Of a stretch of DNA of 64,000 nucleotides, positions 10,065-18,910 are shown piece after piece. Each line of letters opens with the position of its first letter. The stretch's first letter is position 1. The DNA is taken from the NCBI RefSeq assembly GCF_002242805.1, contig NZ_MCGQ01000038.1:124001-188000 (forward strand), written 5' to 3'. Below the pieces are notes generated by a model, which worked only from the letters and a program-made list of their open reading frames with translations, was not told where the DNA came from and ran no database searches. This DNA comes from Streptomyces diastatochromogenes. GTDB lineage: Bacteria > Actinomycetota > Actinomycetes > Streptomycetales > Streptomycetaceae. The position numbers and the translations under genes are program-made.

Positions 10065-11453
10065 TCACGCCATCTCCTCGCCGAGCGGGTGCGGGTTGGG
10101 GACGATGCGCCGGGCGTTCGGCCTGCCCGGCGCCTTGAGGAAGAGGGCCAGCACCGCGGAGGCCAGGCCGATGGAGCCCGCGAGGACGAACGCGCCGTGG
10201 TAGTCCCACTCGCCGACGACGACCGCGCCCAGACCGGAGCCGACCAGGCCCGAGATCAGCTTCGAGCTGTAGACCATCCCGTAGTTGGTGGCGTTGTTGT
10301 TCTCACCGAAGTAGTCGGCCGTCATGGCCGCGAACAGCGGGAAGATCGCCCCGCCGCCGAACCCGGAGACCATCGAGCAGAACAGGAAGAACGGCATGCT
10401 GCCCATCTGGCCCGAGACCAGCACCCCGAACTGCGCGGCACCCAGCACCAGACACACGATGATCAGTGTGTTGCGGCGGCCGTAGCGGTCGGAGATCCAG
10501 CCGATGACCCCGCGCCCGGTACCGTTCACGATGGCCTTCAGGGACATCGCCGTGGCCACGATCCCGCCGGCGAAGCCCATGTCCTTGCCGAACGGCACCT
10601 GGAAGGCGATGCCGAAGATGTTGATGCCGGCCGTGCACAGCAGACAGAACCACATCATCCACAGCACGGGCGTGCGGGCCGCCTCCTTCGGCGTGTACTG
10701 CTTGATCGCCGGCGGGTTCTTCTCCAACGCCCGGCGGATCCTGGGGTCTTCGGTGGCCTTGAGCGGATCGACGTGCGGCGGCCACCAGTTCATCGGCGGG
10801 TCCTTGAAGAACCAGCCCGCCGAGGCCACCACCAGACACAGCCCGACACCGACCGAGGCCAGCAGCACCCGGTAGTTGCCCAGGTCCAGCACCGAGGTGA
10901 AGAGGAACACGAACGGCACGGACCCGTAGGCGAAACCGCCGTTCACGAAGCCCGTCTTGCCGCCCTTGCGCTCCGGATACCACTTGCCGACCATGTTCAC
11001 GCAGGTCGCGTAGACCAGACCGGCGCCGATGCCGCTGCACATGCCGAAGCCGAGATAGGCGACGACCACGTTCGGCGCGAACGCCAGCGCCAGATAGCCC
11101 AGCAGCGTACCCACCGCGCCGATCAGCATGGCCGTACGGGCCGGAAGCCGTCCGCTCTCCCGCAGCCGCCCGGCCGGAAAGGCCACGGCCGCCTGGAAGA
11201 ACACCCAGACGCCCATCAGCCAGAAGATGTGCCCGCTGCTCCACAGATGCGCCTCGTGGAGCGTGTCCTCCGCCGACGTGAACGCGTACTCGGCGGAGCT
11301 GATGCCCATCATGCCCACCCAGGGCAGGACGACCATCCACTTCCGGGTCCGGCCCATCAGATCGACGTCCGACTCGCCGATCCGGTACACGCGGCCGTTG
11401 CGGTCCGTCACCTCCCGGTAGGGGACGGACGTCGTACAGTCGGTGGTTCTCAT
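10065..11453 (-). CDS. OFA-family MFS transporter, tandem copy 1
   Basis: This 462-residue paralogue of the downstream gene has the same N-terminal extension (PYREVTDRNGRVYRIGESD), YATCVNMVGKWYPER and FFKDPPMNWW segments, and about 12 membrane helices. The start is placed at the Met at 11453 because the shared N-terminal extension begins just after it; a longer frame to 11570 adds an Arg/Pro-rich stretch with no counterpart in copy 2. The 122-bp gap to the acyl-CoA synthetase gene could hold an internal promoter. Unlike the OFA gene at 5247, neither tandem copy has an obvious small-subunit gene. Confidence 0.9.
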   Translation of the reverse strand: MRTTDCTTSVPYREVTDRNGRVYRIGESDVDLMGRTRKWMVVLPWVGMMGISSAEYAFTSAEDTLHEAHLWSSGHIFWLMGVWVFFQAAVAFPAGRLRESGRLPARTAMLIGAVGTLLGYLALAFAPNVVVAYLGFGMCSGIGAGLVYATCVNMVGKWYPERKGGKTGFVNGGFAYGSVPFVFLFTSVLDLGNYRVLLASVGVGLCLVVASAGWFFKDPPMNWWPPHVDPLKATEDPRIRRALEKNPPAIKQYTPKEAARTPVLWMMWFCLLCTAGINIFGIAFQVPFGKDMGFAGGIVATAMSLKAIVNGTGRGVIGWISDRYGRRNTLIIVCLVLGAAQFGVLVSGQMGSMPFFLFCSMVSGFGGGAIFPLFAAMTADYFGENNNATNYGMVYSSKLISGLVGSGLGAVVVGEWDYHGAFVLAGSIGLASAVLALFLKAPGRPNARRIVPNPHPLGEEMA

Positions 11454-11575
11454 CCCTGCTAGCACCCCTTGCGTCGAAAGCTCTGGCCAGCGCCCCCTGT
11501 CCAATGCCTTTCGTGCGCGCACGGGTCCCGGGCCCGGCCGACGCGCACCGTCGGCCGGACCCCTCCTCACTCACC

Positions 11576-13723
11576 TCATGAACCGCCCCCCAACAGTCCT
11601 GCCGCCCGCGCCCACCGGTATTTCGCGCCGAGCACGGCCACCGGCCGCTCGGTGGTGTACGGGTACGCCACGACCCCCCGCTCGAACAGGTACTGGCAGG
11701 CCTCCTCGACCTCGACGTCCCCGGCGAGGGACGCCACGACCGGCTTCTCGACGCCCCGCTCGCGGAACTCGGCGACCACGCGCGCGGTCAGTTCGGCGAA
11801 CACCATCGGCGGGGTGACGATGGTGTGCCAGTAGCCGAGGACGAGCGCGTGGATCCGCGGGTCCTCCAGGCCGAGCCGGATCGTCGCCTCGTACGTCGAC
11901 GGCGGCTCGCCCCCCGTGATGTCCACGGGGTTGCCGGCCGCCCCGAACGGCGGGATGTACCGGCGGAACGCCTCGTCCAGGTCGGGCGGGATCTCCATCA
12001 GGGACAGCCCGTTGTCGGTCACCGCGTCGGACAGCAGCACGCCGCTGCCGCCCGCCCCGGTGATGATCACGACGTTGTCGCCCTGGGGAGTGGGCAGGAC
12101 GGGGAGGGCGCGGGCGTACTCCAGCATGTCGTTCAGGCCCGGCGCCCGGATGACGCCCGCCTGCCGCAGGATGTCGTCGTACACCGCGTCGTCGCCCGCG
12201 AGCGCCCCGGTGTGCGAACCGGCCGCCTTCGCGCCCGCCGCCGTACGGCCCGCCTTCAGCACCACGACCGGCTTCTTCGGCACGGTCGCACGGGCCGCCG
12301 CCACGAACGCCCGCCCGTCCTTGAGGTCCTCCAGGTGCATGGCGATGCACTCGGTGTGCGGGTCCTCGCCGAACCAGGTCAGCAGGTCGTCCTCGTCCAG
12401 GTCCGACTTGTTGCCGAGGCCGACGATCGCCGACACGCCCGTCTTCGTGGTGCGGGCGAAGCCCAGGATGGCCATGCCGATGCCACCGGACTGCGAGGTC
12501 AGCGCCACGCCCCCCTTCACGTCGTACGGCGTGCAGAACGTGGCGCACAGGTCCTGCCAGGTGGAGTAGTAGCCGTAGATGTTGGGGCCGAGCAGGCGGA
12601 TGCCGTGCCGCTCGGCGATCCGCACGATCTCCGCCTGGAGTTCGTGCTCGCCGGTCTCCGCGAAACCGGACGGGATGAGGACGGCGTTGGGGATCTTCTT
12701 CCGTCCCACCTCCTCCAGGGCCGCGGCCACGAACGGGGCGGGAATGGCGAAGACGGCCACATCCACCTCACCGGGAACGTCCGTGACACTCTTGTACGCC
12801 TTGCGGCCCAGAATGTCATCGGCCTTGGGGTTCACCGGATGGATCTCCCCGGAGAAACCGCCGTCGATGAGGTTGCGCATCACCGAATTGCCGATCTTGC
12901 CCTGCTCGTTGGAGGCACCGATGACGGCGACGGAGGAGGGCTGCATCAGCCGGCGCATGGACGTGAGGATCTCGTCGCGGGTGTACGTCCTCCTCGGTAC
13001 CGGCTGCTGCTCGGCGAGGATCACCCGGATGTCGGCCGCGACCGCGCCCTCCGCCGTCGCGATCACCGGGTTGAGGTCAACCTCGGCGATCTCCGGGAAG
13101 TCAGCGACCAGTTGGGACACCCGCCGGATCTGCTCGGCGACCGCCCACCGGTCCACCCCCGCCTGCCCGCGCACCCCGCGCAGGACCTCCGCCGCCCGGA
13201 TGGAGTCGAGCATCGACAGCGCCTCGTCGGCTGACACGGGCGCGAGCCGGAACGTCACGTCCTTGAGCACCTCGACCAGCACCCCGCCGAGCCCGAACGC
13301 CACGACCTTCCCGAACGTGGGGTCGGTGACCGCGCCGACGATGACCTCCTGCCCCTGCGGCAGCAGCTCCTGCACCTGCACGCCCTCGATGCGTGCGTCC
13401 GCGTCGTACGCCCGCGCGTTCTCGATGATCCGGTGGAACGCGGCCCGTACGTCCGCCGCGCCCTCCACCCCGACGACCACACCGCCGGCGTCGGTCTTGT
13501 GCAGGATGTCCGGGGAGACGATCTTCATCACGACGGGCCCGCCGAAGCGTGCCGCGTACGCCACGGCCTCGTCGACGTCGGTCGCCAGCTCCTCGCCGGG
13601 TACGGCGATCCCGTACGCGTCGGCGATCACCTTGCCCTCGGGCGCGGTCAGCGCGGTACGGCCCTCGGCCCGCACGGCGTCGAGGAGCGAGCGCACCTTC
13701 AGCACCCGGTCTTCGGCCATCAC
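11576..13723 (-). CDS. NDP-forming acyl-CoA synthetase (ACD superfamily), beta-alpha fusion
   Basis: This 715-residue protein has an ATP-grasp domain first (about residues 10-235), then a CoA-binding Rossmann domain (about 255-385) and the succinyl-CoA-synthetase-like ligase domains (about 390-710). The phospho-acceptor His is in the SHTGALAG segment near residue 500. This domain order is reversed compared with the usual alpha-first acetyl-CoA synthetases (ADP-forming). The family makes acyl-CoA from acid, CoA and NTP. Placed between frc and the OFA transporters, it may form formyl-CoA or oxalyl-CoA to prime the CoA-transferase cycle; that substrate is inferred. The start is GTG 13723 or the next codon, ATG 13720. 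Confidence 0.85.
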   Translation of the reverse strand: MMAEDRVLKVRSLLDAVRAEGRTALTAPEGKVIADAYGIAVPGEELATDVDEAVAYAARFGGPVVMKIVSPDILHKTDAGGVVVGVEGAADVRAAFHRIIENARAYDADARIEGVQVQELLPQGQEVIVGAVTDPTFGKVVAFGLGGVLVEVLKDVTFRLAPVSADEALSMLDSIRAAEVLRGVRGQAGVDRWAVAEQIRRVSQLVADFPEIAEVDLNPVIATAEGAVAADIRVILAEQQPVPRRTYTRDEILTSMRRLMQPSSVAVIGASNEQGKIGNSVMRNLIDGGFSGEIHPVNPKADDILGRKAYKSVTDVPGEVDVAVFAIPAPFVAAALEEVGRKKIPNAVLIPSGFAETGEHELQAEIVRIAERHGIRLLGPNIYGYYSTWQDLCATFCTPYDVKGGVALTSQSGGIGMAILGFARTTKTGVSAIVGLGNKSDLDEDDLLTWFGEDPHTECIAMHLEDLKDGRAFVAAARATVPKKPVVVLKAGRTAAGAKAAGSHTGALAGDDAVYDDILRQAGVIRAPGLNDMLEYARALPVLPTPQGDNVVIITGAGGSGVLLSDAVTDNGLSLMEIPPDLDEAFRRYIPPFGAAGNPVDITGGEPPSTYEATIRLGLEDPRIHALVLGYWHTIVTPPMVFAELTARVVAEFRERGVEKPVVASLAGDVEVEEACQYLFERGVVAYPYTTERPVAVLGAKYRWARAAGLLGGGS

Positions 13724-13724
13724 G

Positions 13725-14957
13725 TCAGATCACTCCGTTCGACTTCAACAGGCGCAACTCTTCGTCGCCGAGGCCCAGTTCGCCGATGTAGACCTCTGCG
13801 TTGTGCTCGCCGAGCAGCGGTGAACCGGTCACCTCGACGGGGGAGTCGGAGAGCTTGAGCGGGCTGCCGACCGTGACGAACTCGCCGCGCTCGGGGTGCG
13901 GGACACGCACCACCATCTCGTTGGCGGCCAGCGACTCGTCCTCGATGATCTCCTTGGTGGACAGGATCGGCCCGCACGGGATGTTGTGCGCGTTCAGCCT
14001 CTCCAGCACCTCCCACTTGGGGAGCGTGGACGACCACTCCTCGATCAGCTGGAACATCTTGCTCAGCTTCGGCAGCCGGGCCTCGGGCGTCGCCCACTCG
14101 GGGTCGCCGGCGAGTTCGGGCCGGCCGATGAGTTCGCTGATCGGCTGCCAGCCGACCGGCTGCACGATGACGTACACGTAGTCGTTCGGGCCGCCCGGCG
14201 CGCACTTGACCGCCCAGCCGGGCTGACCGCCCCCGGACGCGTTCCCGGACCTGGGAACCTCGGTGCCGAAGTCCTCGTTGGGATATTCGGCGAGCGGGCC
14301 GTGTGCCAGGCGCTGCTGGTCGCGCAGCTTCACCCGGCAGAGGTTGAGCACGGCGTGCTGCATGGCCACATTGACCCGCTGACCGCGCCCGGTGTGCTCC
14401 CGCTGGTACAGCGCCGCGAGTATCCCCGCCACGGCGTGGACGCCCGTGCCCGAGTCCCCGATCTGGGCCCCCGTCGCCAGCGGTGGCCCGTCCTCGAAAC
14501 CGGTGGTCGACATCGACCCGCCCATGGCCTGCGCGACGACCTCGTACGCCTTGAAGTCGGTGTACGGGCCGTCCCCGAACCCCTTGATGGAGGCATAGAC
14601 GATCCGAGGGTTGATCTCCTTGATGCGGTCCCAGGTGAACCCCATCCGGTCGACCGCGCCCGGCCCGAAGTTCTCGACCATGACGTCCGAGCGCCGGATC
14701 AGCTCGGTGAGGATCTCCTTGCCGCGCTCGGTCTTGGTGTTCAGCGTGATGCTCCGCTTGTTGCAGTTGAGCATCGTGAAGTACAGCGAGTCGACGTCCG
14801 GCAGGTCCCGCAGTTGCTTGCGGGTGATGTCGCCGCTCGGCGCCTCCAGCTTGACGACGTCGGCGCCGAGCCAGGCGAGCAGCTGGGTGGCGGAGGGACC
14901 GGACTGCACGTGCGTCATGTCCAGGACGCGGATGCCGGTCAGTGCCTTGTTGGTCAC
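13725..14957 (-). CDS. frc: Formyl-CoA:oxalate CoA-transferase
   Basis: This class III CoA-transferase (410 residues from the chosen GTG) moves CoA from formyl-CoA to oxalate. It aligns over its whole length with Oxalobacter formigenes Frc as I recall that sequence. The shared features are the N-terminal VLDxTHVQxGP motif, the catalytic Asp at D168 in a QIGDSGTG context, the flexible glycine loop GGGQPGW (residues 242-248) and LLGEHN near the C-terminus. Start 14957 gives an N-terminus matching known Frc; a GTG at 14966 is also in frame and would leave one base after the upstream stop. Its neighbours are the TPP decarboxylase and the acyl-CoA synthetase. Confidence 0.93.
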   Translation of the reverse strand: MTNKALTGIRVLDMTHVQSGPSATQLLAWLGADVVKLEAPSGDITRKQLRDLPDVDSLYFTMLNCNKRSITLNTKTERGKEILTELIRRSDVMVENFGPGAVDRMGFTWDRIKEINPRIVYASIKGFGDGPYTDFKAYEVVAQAMGGSMSTTGFEDGPPLATGAQIGDSGTGVHAVAGILAALYQREHTGRGQRVNVAMQHAVLNLCRVKLRDQQRLAHGPLAEYPNEDFGTEVPRSGNASGGGQPGWAVKCAPGGPNDYVYVIVQPVGWQPISELIGRPELAGDPEWATPEARLPKLSKMFQLIEEWSSTLPKWEVLERLNAHNIPCGPILSTKEIIEDESLAANEMVVRVPHPERGEFVTVGSPLKLSDSPVEVTGSPLLGEHNAEVYIGELGLGDEELRLLKSNGVI

Positions 14958-14967
14958 CGGGGTCACC

Positions 14968-16650
14968 TCACTTGTACATGGTCTGGTTCATGGTTCCGGG
15001 GGCGTACGCGTCCGGGTCGACCCAGACGTTGATCAGCGACGGCTTGCCCGACTCGCGGGCCCGGCGCAGTGCGGGGCCGATGTCGGCCGGATCGCGGACC
15101 TCCTCGCCGTAACCGCCCAGCATCTGCGCGAACTTGTCGTACGCCACGTCGCCGAGGGTGTTGCCGACCCGCTCGCGCTCCTTGCCGTACTTGGCGGCCT
15201 GGCCGTAACGGATCTGGTTCATCGAGGAGTTGTTGCCGACGATGCCGACGAACGGGAGGCCGTAGCGGACGAGGGTCTCGAAGTCCCAGCCGGTGAGGGA
15301 GAACGCGCCGTCGCCGAACAGGGCCACGACCTCCTTGTCGGGGCGTGCCTGCTTGGCGGCGAGCACGAAGGGCACGCCGACGCCGAGGGTGCCGAGCGGG
15401 CCCGGGTCCATCCAGTGGCCGGGGGACTTGGGCTGCACGACCTGCCCGGAGAAGGTGACGATGTCGCCGCCGTCGCCGATGTAGATCGAGTCCTCGGTGA
15501 GGAAGTCGTTGATCTCGCTGACCAGGCGGTACGGGTGGATGGGCGAGGCGTCCGACCTGAGGCTCGGCAGCCGCTTCTGGAGGGCGGTCTGCTCGGCGGC
15601 GCGCAACTCGTCCAGCCACTCCTTGCGCTTCGACGCGCCCCCGTTGAGACGTCCCGAGGCCGCCTCGGTCACCGACTTCAGCACCAGACCGGCGTCGCCG
15701 ACGATGCCCAGGTCGATGTCCCGGTTCTTGCCGACGGTCCGGTAGTCCAGGTCGATCTGTACGACCGTGGCGTCGGGGGAGAGGCGCTTGCCGTAGCCCA
15801 TGCGGAAGTCGAACGGGGTGCCGACGATCACGATGACATCGGCGTTGGAGAAGGCGTACCGGCGGGAGAGCTGGAAGTGGTGCGGGTCCCCGGGCGGGAG
15901 GGTGCCACGGCCGGCGCCGTTCATGTACGCCGGGATGTTCAGGGTGCGGACCAGGTCGATGGCGGCCTCGGTGCCGCGGGTCGTCCACACCTGGCTGCCC
16001 AGCAGGATCGCGGGCTTCTCGGCGTGCACCAGCAGGTCGGCGAGCTTCTCGACGGCCTCCGGGTCGCCGGCGGAGCGGGTCGAGGCGCGGTAGGCGCCGG
16101 CCTTCGGTATCCGCGCCTTGTCCGCCGGGACCTTGGCGTCCAGTACGTCGCGCGGTATCTCCAGGAAGGAGGGGCCGGGCGCGCCGTGGTAGCACTCGCG
16201 GAACGCCATGGACACCATGTCGGCGGCGCGCGCTGTGTCGGGTACGGTCGCCGCGAACTTGGTGATCGGCGCCATCATGTCGACGTGCGGCAGGTCCTGG
16301 AGTGACCCCATCTTGTGCTGGGTGAGCGCCCCTTGGCCGCCGATCAGCAGCATCGGCGACTCCGCGCGGAAGGCATTGGCGACCCCGGTGACGGCGTCGG
16401 TCGTCCCTGGACCGGCGGTGACCACCGCGCAGCCCGGCTTGCCGGTGATGCGGGCGTAGCCGTCGGCGGCGTGGGCGGCCACCTGCTCGTGGCGTACGTC
16501 GACGACTTCTATGCCCTCGTCGACGCAGCCGTCGTAGATGTCGATGATGTGGCCGCCGCACAGGGTGTAGATGCGGTCGACCCCCTCCGCCTTCAGTGCC
16601 TTGGCAACGAGATGACCACCGGAGATCACGTCCTGGGTGTCGTCGGGCAT
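14968..16650 (-). CDS. oxc: TPP-dependent decarboxylase, probable oxalyl-CoA decarboxylase
   Basis: This 560-residue enzyme has the three-domain acetolactate-synthase/oxalyl-CoA-decarboxylase fold: an N-terminal PYR domain with catalytic Glu E55 in RHEQVAAH, a central domain, and a C-terminal PP domain with the TPP/Mg motif starting at GDG and ending NNSSMNQ. The gene leads the operon whose next gene is frc, which is the usual Oxc-Frc pairing, so decarboxylation of oxalyl-CoA to formyl-CoA is likely. The C-terminal loop differs from the O. formigenes enzyme, so another 2-oxoacyl or 2-hydroxyacyl-CoA lyase activity remains possible. The start at 16650 is the Met that begins the family domain. 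Confidence 0.75.
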   Translation of the reverse strand: MPDDTQDVISGGHLVAKALKAEGVDRIYTLCGGHIIDIYDGCVDEGIEVVDVRHEQVAAHAADGYARITGKPGCAVVTAGPGTTDAVTGVANAFRAESPMLLIGGQGALTQHKMGSLQDLPHVDMMAPITKFAATVPDTARAADMVSMAFRECYHGAPGPSFLEIPRDVLDAKVPADKARIPKAGAYRASTRSAGDPEAVEKLADLLVHAEKPAILLGSQVWTTRGTEAAIDLVRTLNIPAYMNGAGRGTLPPGDPHHFQLSRRYAFSNADVIVIVGTPFDFRMGYGKRLSPDATVVQIDLDYRTVGKNRDIDLGIVGDAGLVLKSVTEAASGRLNGGASKRKEWLDELRAAEQTALQKRLPSLRSDASPIHPYRLVSEINDFLTEDSIYIGDGGDIVTFSGQVVQPKSPGHWMDPGPLGTLGVGVPFVLAAKQARPDKEVVALFGDGAFSLTGWDFETLVRYGLPFVGIVGNNSSMNQIRYGQAAKYGKERERVGNTLGDVAYDKFAQMLGGYGEEVRDPADIGPALRRARESGKPSLINVWVDPDAYAPGTMNQTMYK

Positions 16651-16702
16651 GGCGAGGTCCTTGTCCCTTCGTACGGGGTTGGGAACGCACTCGTCGTACG
16701 TC

Positions 16703-16748
16703 GTCGACTGTCGGCAGTACATTGCATACAGTCGACGAATACTGTATG
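16703..16748. promoter_or_regulatory. Candidate GntR operator, site B, between oxc and sucC-like genes
   Basis: Two interleaved perfect inverted repeats share a middle arm. CATACAGT and ACTGTATG (16725-16732 and 16741-16748) are 8 bp apart. GTCGACTGT and ACAGTCGAC (16703-16711 and 16728-16736) are 16 bp apart. The site lies in the 167-bp divergent promoter region, about 50 bp from the oxc start and 70 bp from the sucC-like start. It contains the CAGTCGACGAAT core shared with sites A and C. Confidence 0.65.
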
Positions 16749-16817
16749 AAGCTTGTTATCCCGCATCCAGTGGGTGGTGTCCAGGGGGCGTGCGGCACTT
16801 TTAAGACAGGAGCCGGA

Positions 16818-17948
16818 ATGGACCTGTACGAACACCAGGCAAGGGAACTCTTCGAGGAACACGGCATCTTGGTGCCGAGGGCCGAGGTGACGGACTCGCC
16901 CAAGGAGGCCCGCGAGATCGCCCGCAGGCTCGGCGGCCGGGTCGTAGTGAAGGCGCAGGTCAAGACCGGTGGCCGGGGCAAGGCGGGCGGTGTGAAACTC
17001 GCCGCCGATCCGGCCGCGGCGGAATTGACGGCACGCCAGATCCTCGGCATGGACATCAAGGGCCACACGGTCGGCAAGGTGATGCTGGCCCAACCCGTCG
17101 ACATCGACAGCGAGTTCTACGTCTCCTACGTCCTCGACCGCGCGGCGGGCCGCTTCCTGGCGATCGCCTCGGCCGAGGGCGGCATGGAGATCGAGGAAGT
17201 GGCCGCGACCCGGCCGGAAGCGGTCGCGCGGATCCCCGTCGACCCGGCCGAGGGTGTCACCTCCGCCAAGGCGGGTCAGATCGCCGAGGCGGCCGGGCTG
17301 CCGCCGCAGACCGTCGACGTCCTCGTACGGCTGTGGCAGGTGCTGGTCCGCGAGGACGCGCTGCTCGTCGAGGTCAACCCGCTCGTGCGCACCGCCCAGG
17401 GGCACATCCTCGCCCTCGACGGCAAGGTCACCCTGGACGACAACGCCCGCTTCCGACAGGCACGTTGGGGGGACGGGACGCAGGAGCACCACGATCCGCT
17501 GGAGGCGGCGGCCGCCGCCCGCGGCCTCAACTACGTCAAGCTCGACGGCGAGGTCGGCGTCATCGGCAACGGCGCGGGCCTGGTCATGTCGACCCTCGAC
17601 GTGGTCGCCGGCAGCGGTGCGCGGCCCGCCAACTTCCTCGACATCGGCGGCGGCGCCTCCGCCCGGATCATGGCCGACGGCCTTTCGGTGATCCTCTCCG
17701 ACCCGGCCGTGAAGTCCGTCTTCGTCAACGTCTTCGGCGGGATCACCGCCTGCGACGCGGTCGCCGACGGGATCGTGGCGGCTGTCGACAGTATCCGGCT
17801 GACCAAGCCGCTGGTGGTCCGCCTCGACGGCAACAACGCCGCCCGCGGCCGCGCGATCCTCCAGGAGCGCGCGCACCCGCTGGTCGAACAGGCCACCACC
17901 ATGGACGGCGCCGCCCGGCGGGCCGCCCAACTCGCCCGCACCGCCTGA
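16818..17948 (+). CDS. sucC: Succinyl-CoA synthetase beta-subunit paralogue (ADP-forming)
   Basis: This 376-residue ATP-grasp protein has the SucC layout: the MDLYEHQA start, the KAQVKTGGRGKAGGVK nucleotide-binding segment, EVNPL near residue 190 and the C-terminal ligase domain with GGGA and FGGI motifs. It should form the heterotetramer with the next gene and couple acyl-CoA formation or cleavage to ATP. It sits across from oxc under a shared operator, and S. coelicolor (from memory) has a separate housekeeping sucCD. A specialised role with oxalate- or formate-derived CoA esters is therefore more likely than a TCA-cycle role, though this is unproven. Confidence 0.9.
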   Translation: MDLYEHQARELFEEHGILVPRAEVTDSPKEAREIARRLGGRVVVKAQVKTGGRGKAGGVKLAADPAAAELTARQILGMDIKGHTVGKVMLAQPVDIDSEFYVSYVLDRAAGRFLAIASAEGGMEIEEVAATRPEAVARIPVDPAEGVTSAKAGQIAEAAGLPPQTVDVLVRLWQVLVREDALLVEVNPLVRTAQGHILALDGKVTLDDNARFRQARWGDGTQEHHDPLEAAAAARGLNYVKLDGEVGVIGNGAGLVMSTLDVVAGSGARPANFLDIGGGASARIMADGLSVILSDPAVKSVFVNVFGGITACDAVADGIVAAVDSIRLTKPLVVRLDGNNAARGRAILQERAHPLVEQATTMDGAARRAAQLARTA

Positions 17949-17959
17949 GGAGAGGGAAC

Positions 17960-18841
17960 ATGGCCATCCACCTCACCAAGGAGAGCAAGGTCCTCGTCCA
18001 GGGCATGACGGGCGGCGAGGGCATGAAGCACACCCGGCGCATGCTCGCGGCCGGCACGCACGTCGTCGGCGGCGTCAACCCGCGCAAGGCCGGGCGGACC
18101 GTCGACTTCGACGGGCAGGTCGTTCCCGTCTTCGGGTCGGTCGCCGACGGTATACGGTCGACCGGAGCCGATGTCACCGTCGTCTTCGTCCCGCCCGCCT
18201 TCGCCAAGGCGGCCGTCACCGAGGCCGCCGACGCCCGCATCCCCCTCGCCGTCGTCATCACCGAGGGCATCCCGGTCCACGACACCGTCGCCTTCACCAC
18301 GTACGCCGCCGAGCGCGGCACCCGCGTCATCGGCCCCAACTGCCCCGGCCTGATCACCCCCGGCCAGTCCAACGCGGGCATCATCCCCGCCGACATCACC
18401 AAGCCGGGCCCCGTCGGGCTCGTCTCCAAGTCGGGCACGCTCACCTACCAGCTCATGTACGAGCTGCGCGACATCGGCTTCTCCACCTGCGTCGGCATCG
18501 GCGGCGACCCCGTCGTCGGCACCAGCCACATCGACTGCCTCGCCGCCTTCCAGGACGACCCCGACACCGAACTCGTCGTCCTCATCGGGGAGATCGGCGG
18601 CGACGCGGAGGAACGCGCGGCCGCGTACATCCGCGAGCACGTCACCAAGCCGGTCGTCGGCTACATAGCCGGGTTCACCGCACCCGAGGGCCGGACCATG
18701 GGCCACGCGGGCGCCATCGTCTCCGGCTCGGCGGGCACGGCCCACGCCAAGCAGGAGGCGCTGGAAGCGGCCGGGGTCCGGGTCGGCCGGACCCCCACGG
18801 AGACCGCTCGGCTGGTACTGGAGACGCTTCGGCGCGGCTGA
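17960..18841 (+). CDS. sucD: Succinyl-CoA synthetase alpha-subunit paralogue
   Basis: This 293-residue SucD homologue has an N-terminal CoA-binding Rossmann domain (VQGMTGGEG at residues 13-21), the GPNCPG loop (125-130) and the phosphohistidine H249 in a GHAGAIVSG context. It starts 12 bp after the beta subunit stop with a GAGAGGGAA ribosome-binding region. Together with the beta subunit it should bind CoA and the acid and form an acyl-CoA via His phosphate. A GGTATACGGTCGACCGG stretch inside the gene resembles an operator half site but lies in coding sequence and was not counted. Confidence 0.92.
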   Translation: MAIHLTKESKVLVQGMTGGEGMKHTRRMLAAGTHVVGGVNPRKAGRTVDFDGQVVPVFGSVADGIRSTGADVTVVFVPPAFAKAAVTEAADARIPLAVVITEGIPVHDTVAFTTYAAERGTRVIGPNCPGLITPGQSNAGIIPADITKPGPVGLVSKSGTLTYQLMYELRDIGFSTCVGIGGDPVVGTSHIDCLAAFQDDPDTELVVLIGEIGGDAEERAAAYIREHVTKPVVGYIAGFTAPEGRTMGHAGAIVSGSAGTAHAKQEALEAAGVRVGRTPTETARLVLETLRRG

Positions 18842-18910
18842 CGCGCTTCCCGCCCTGCCTCCACCCCGCCCCACCCCGCCCCGACCGTGCACCGAGAGCG
18901 GAGCTGACGT

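Noticed and set aside
18148..18166. Operator-like half site inside the sucD-like gene
   Set aside because: It lies in conserved coding sequence and matches only half of the intergenic motif.
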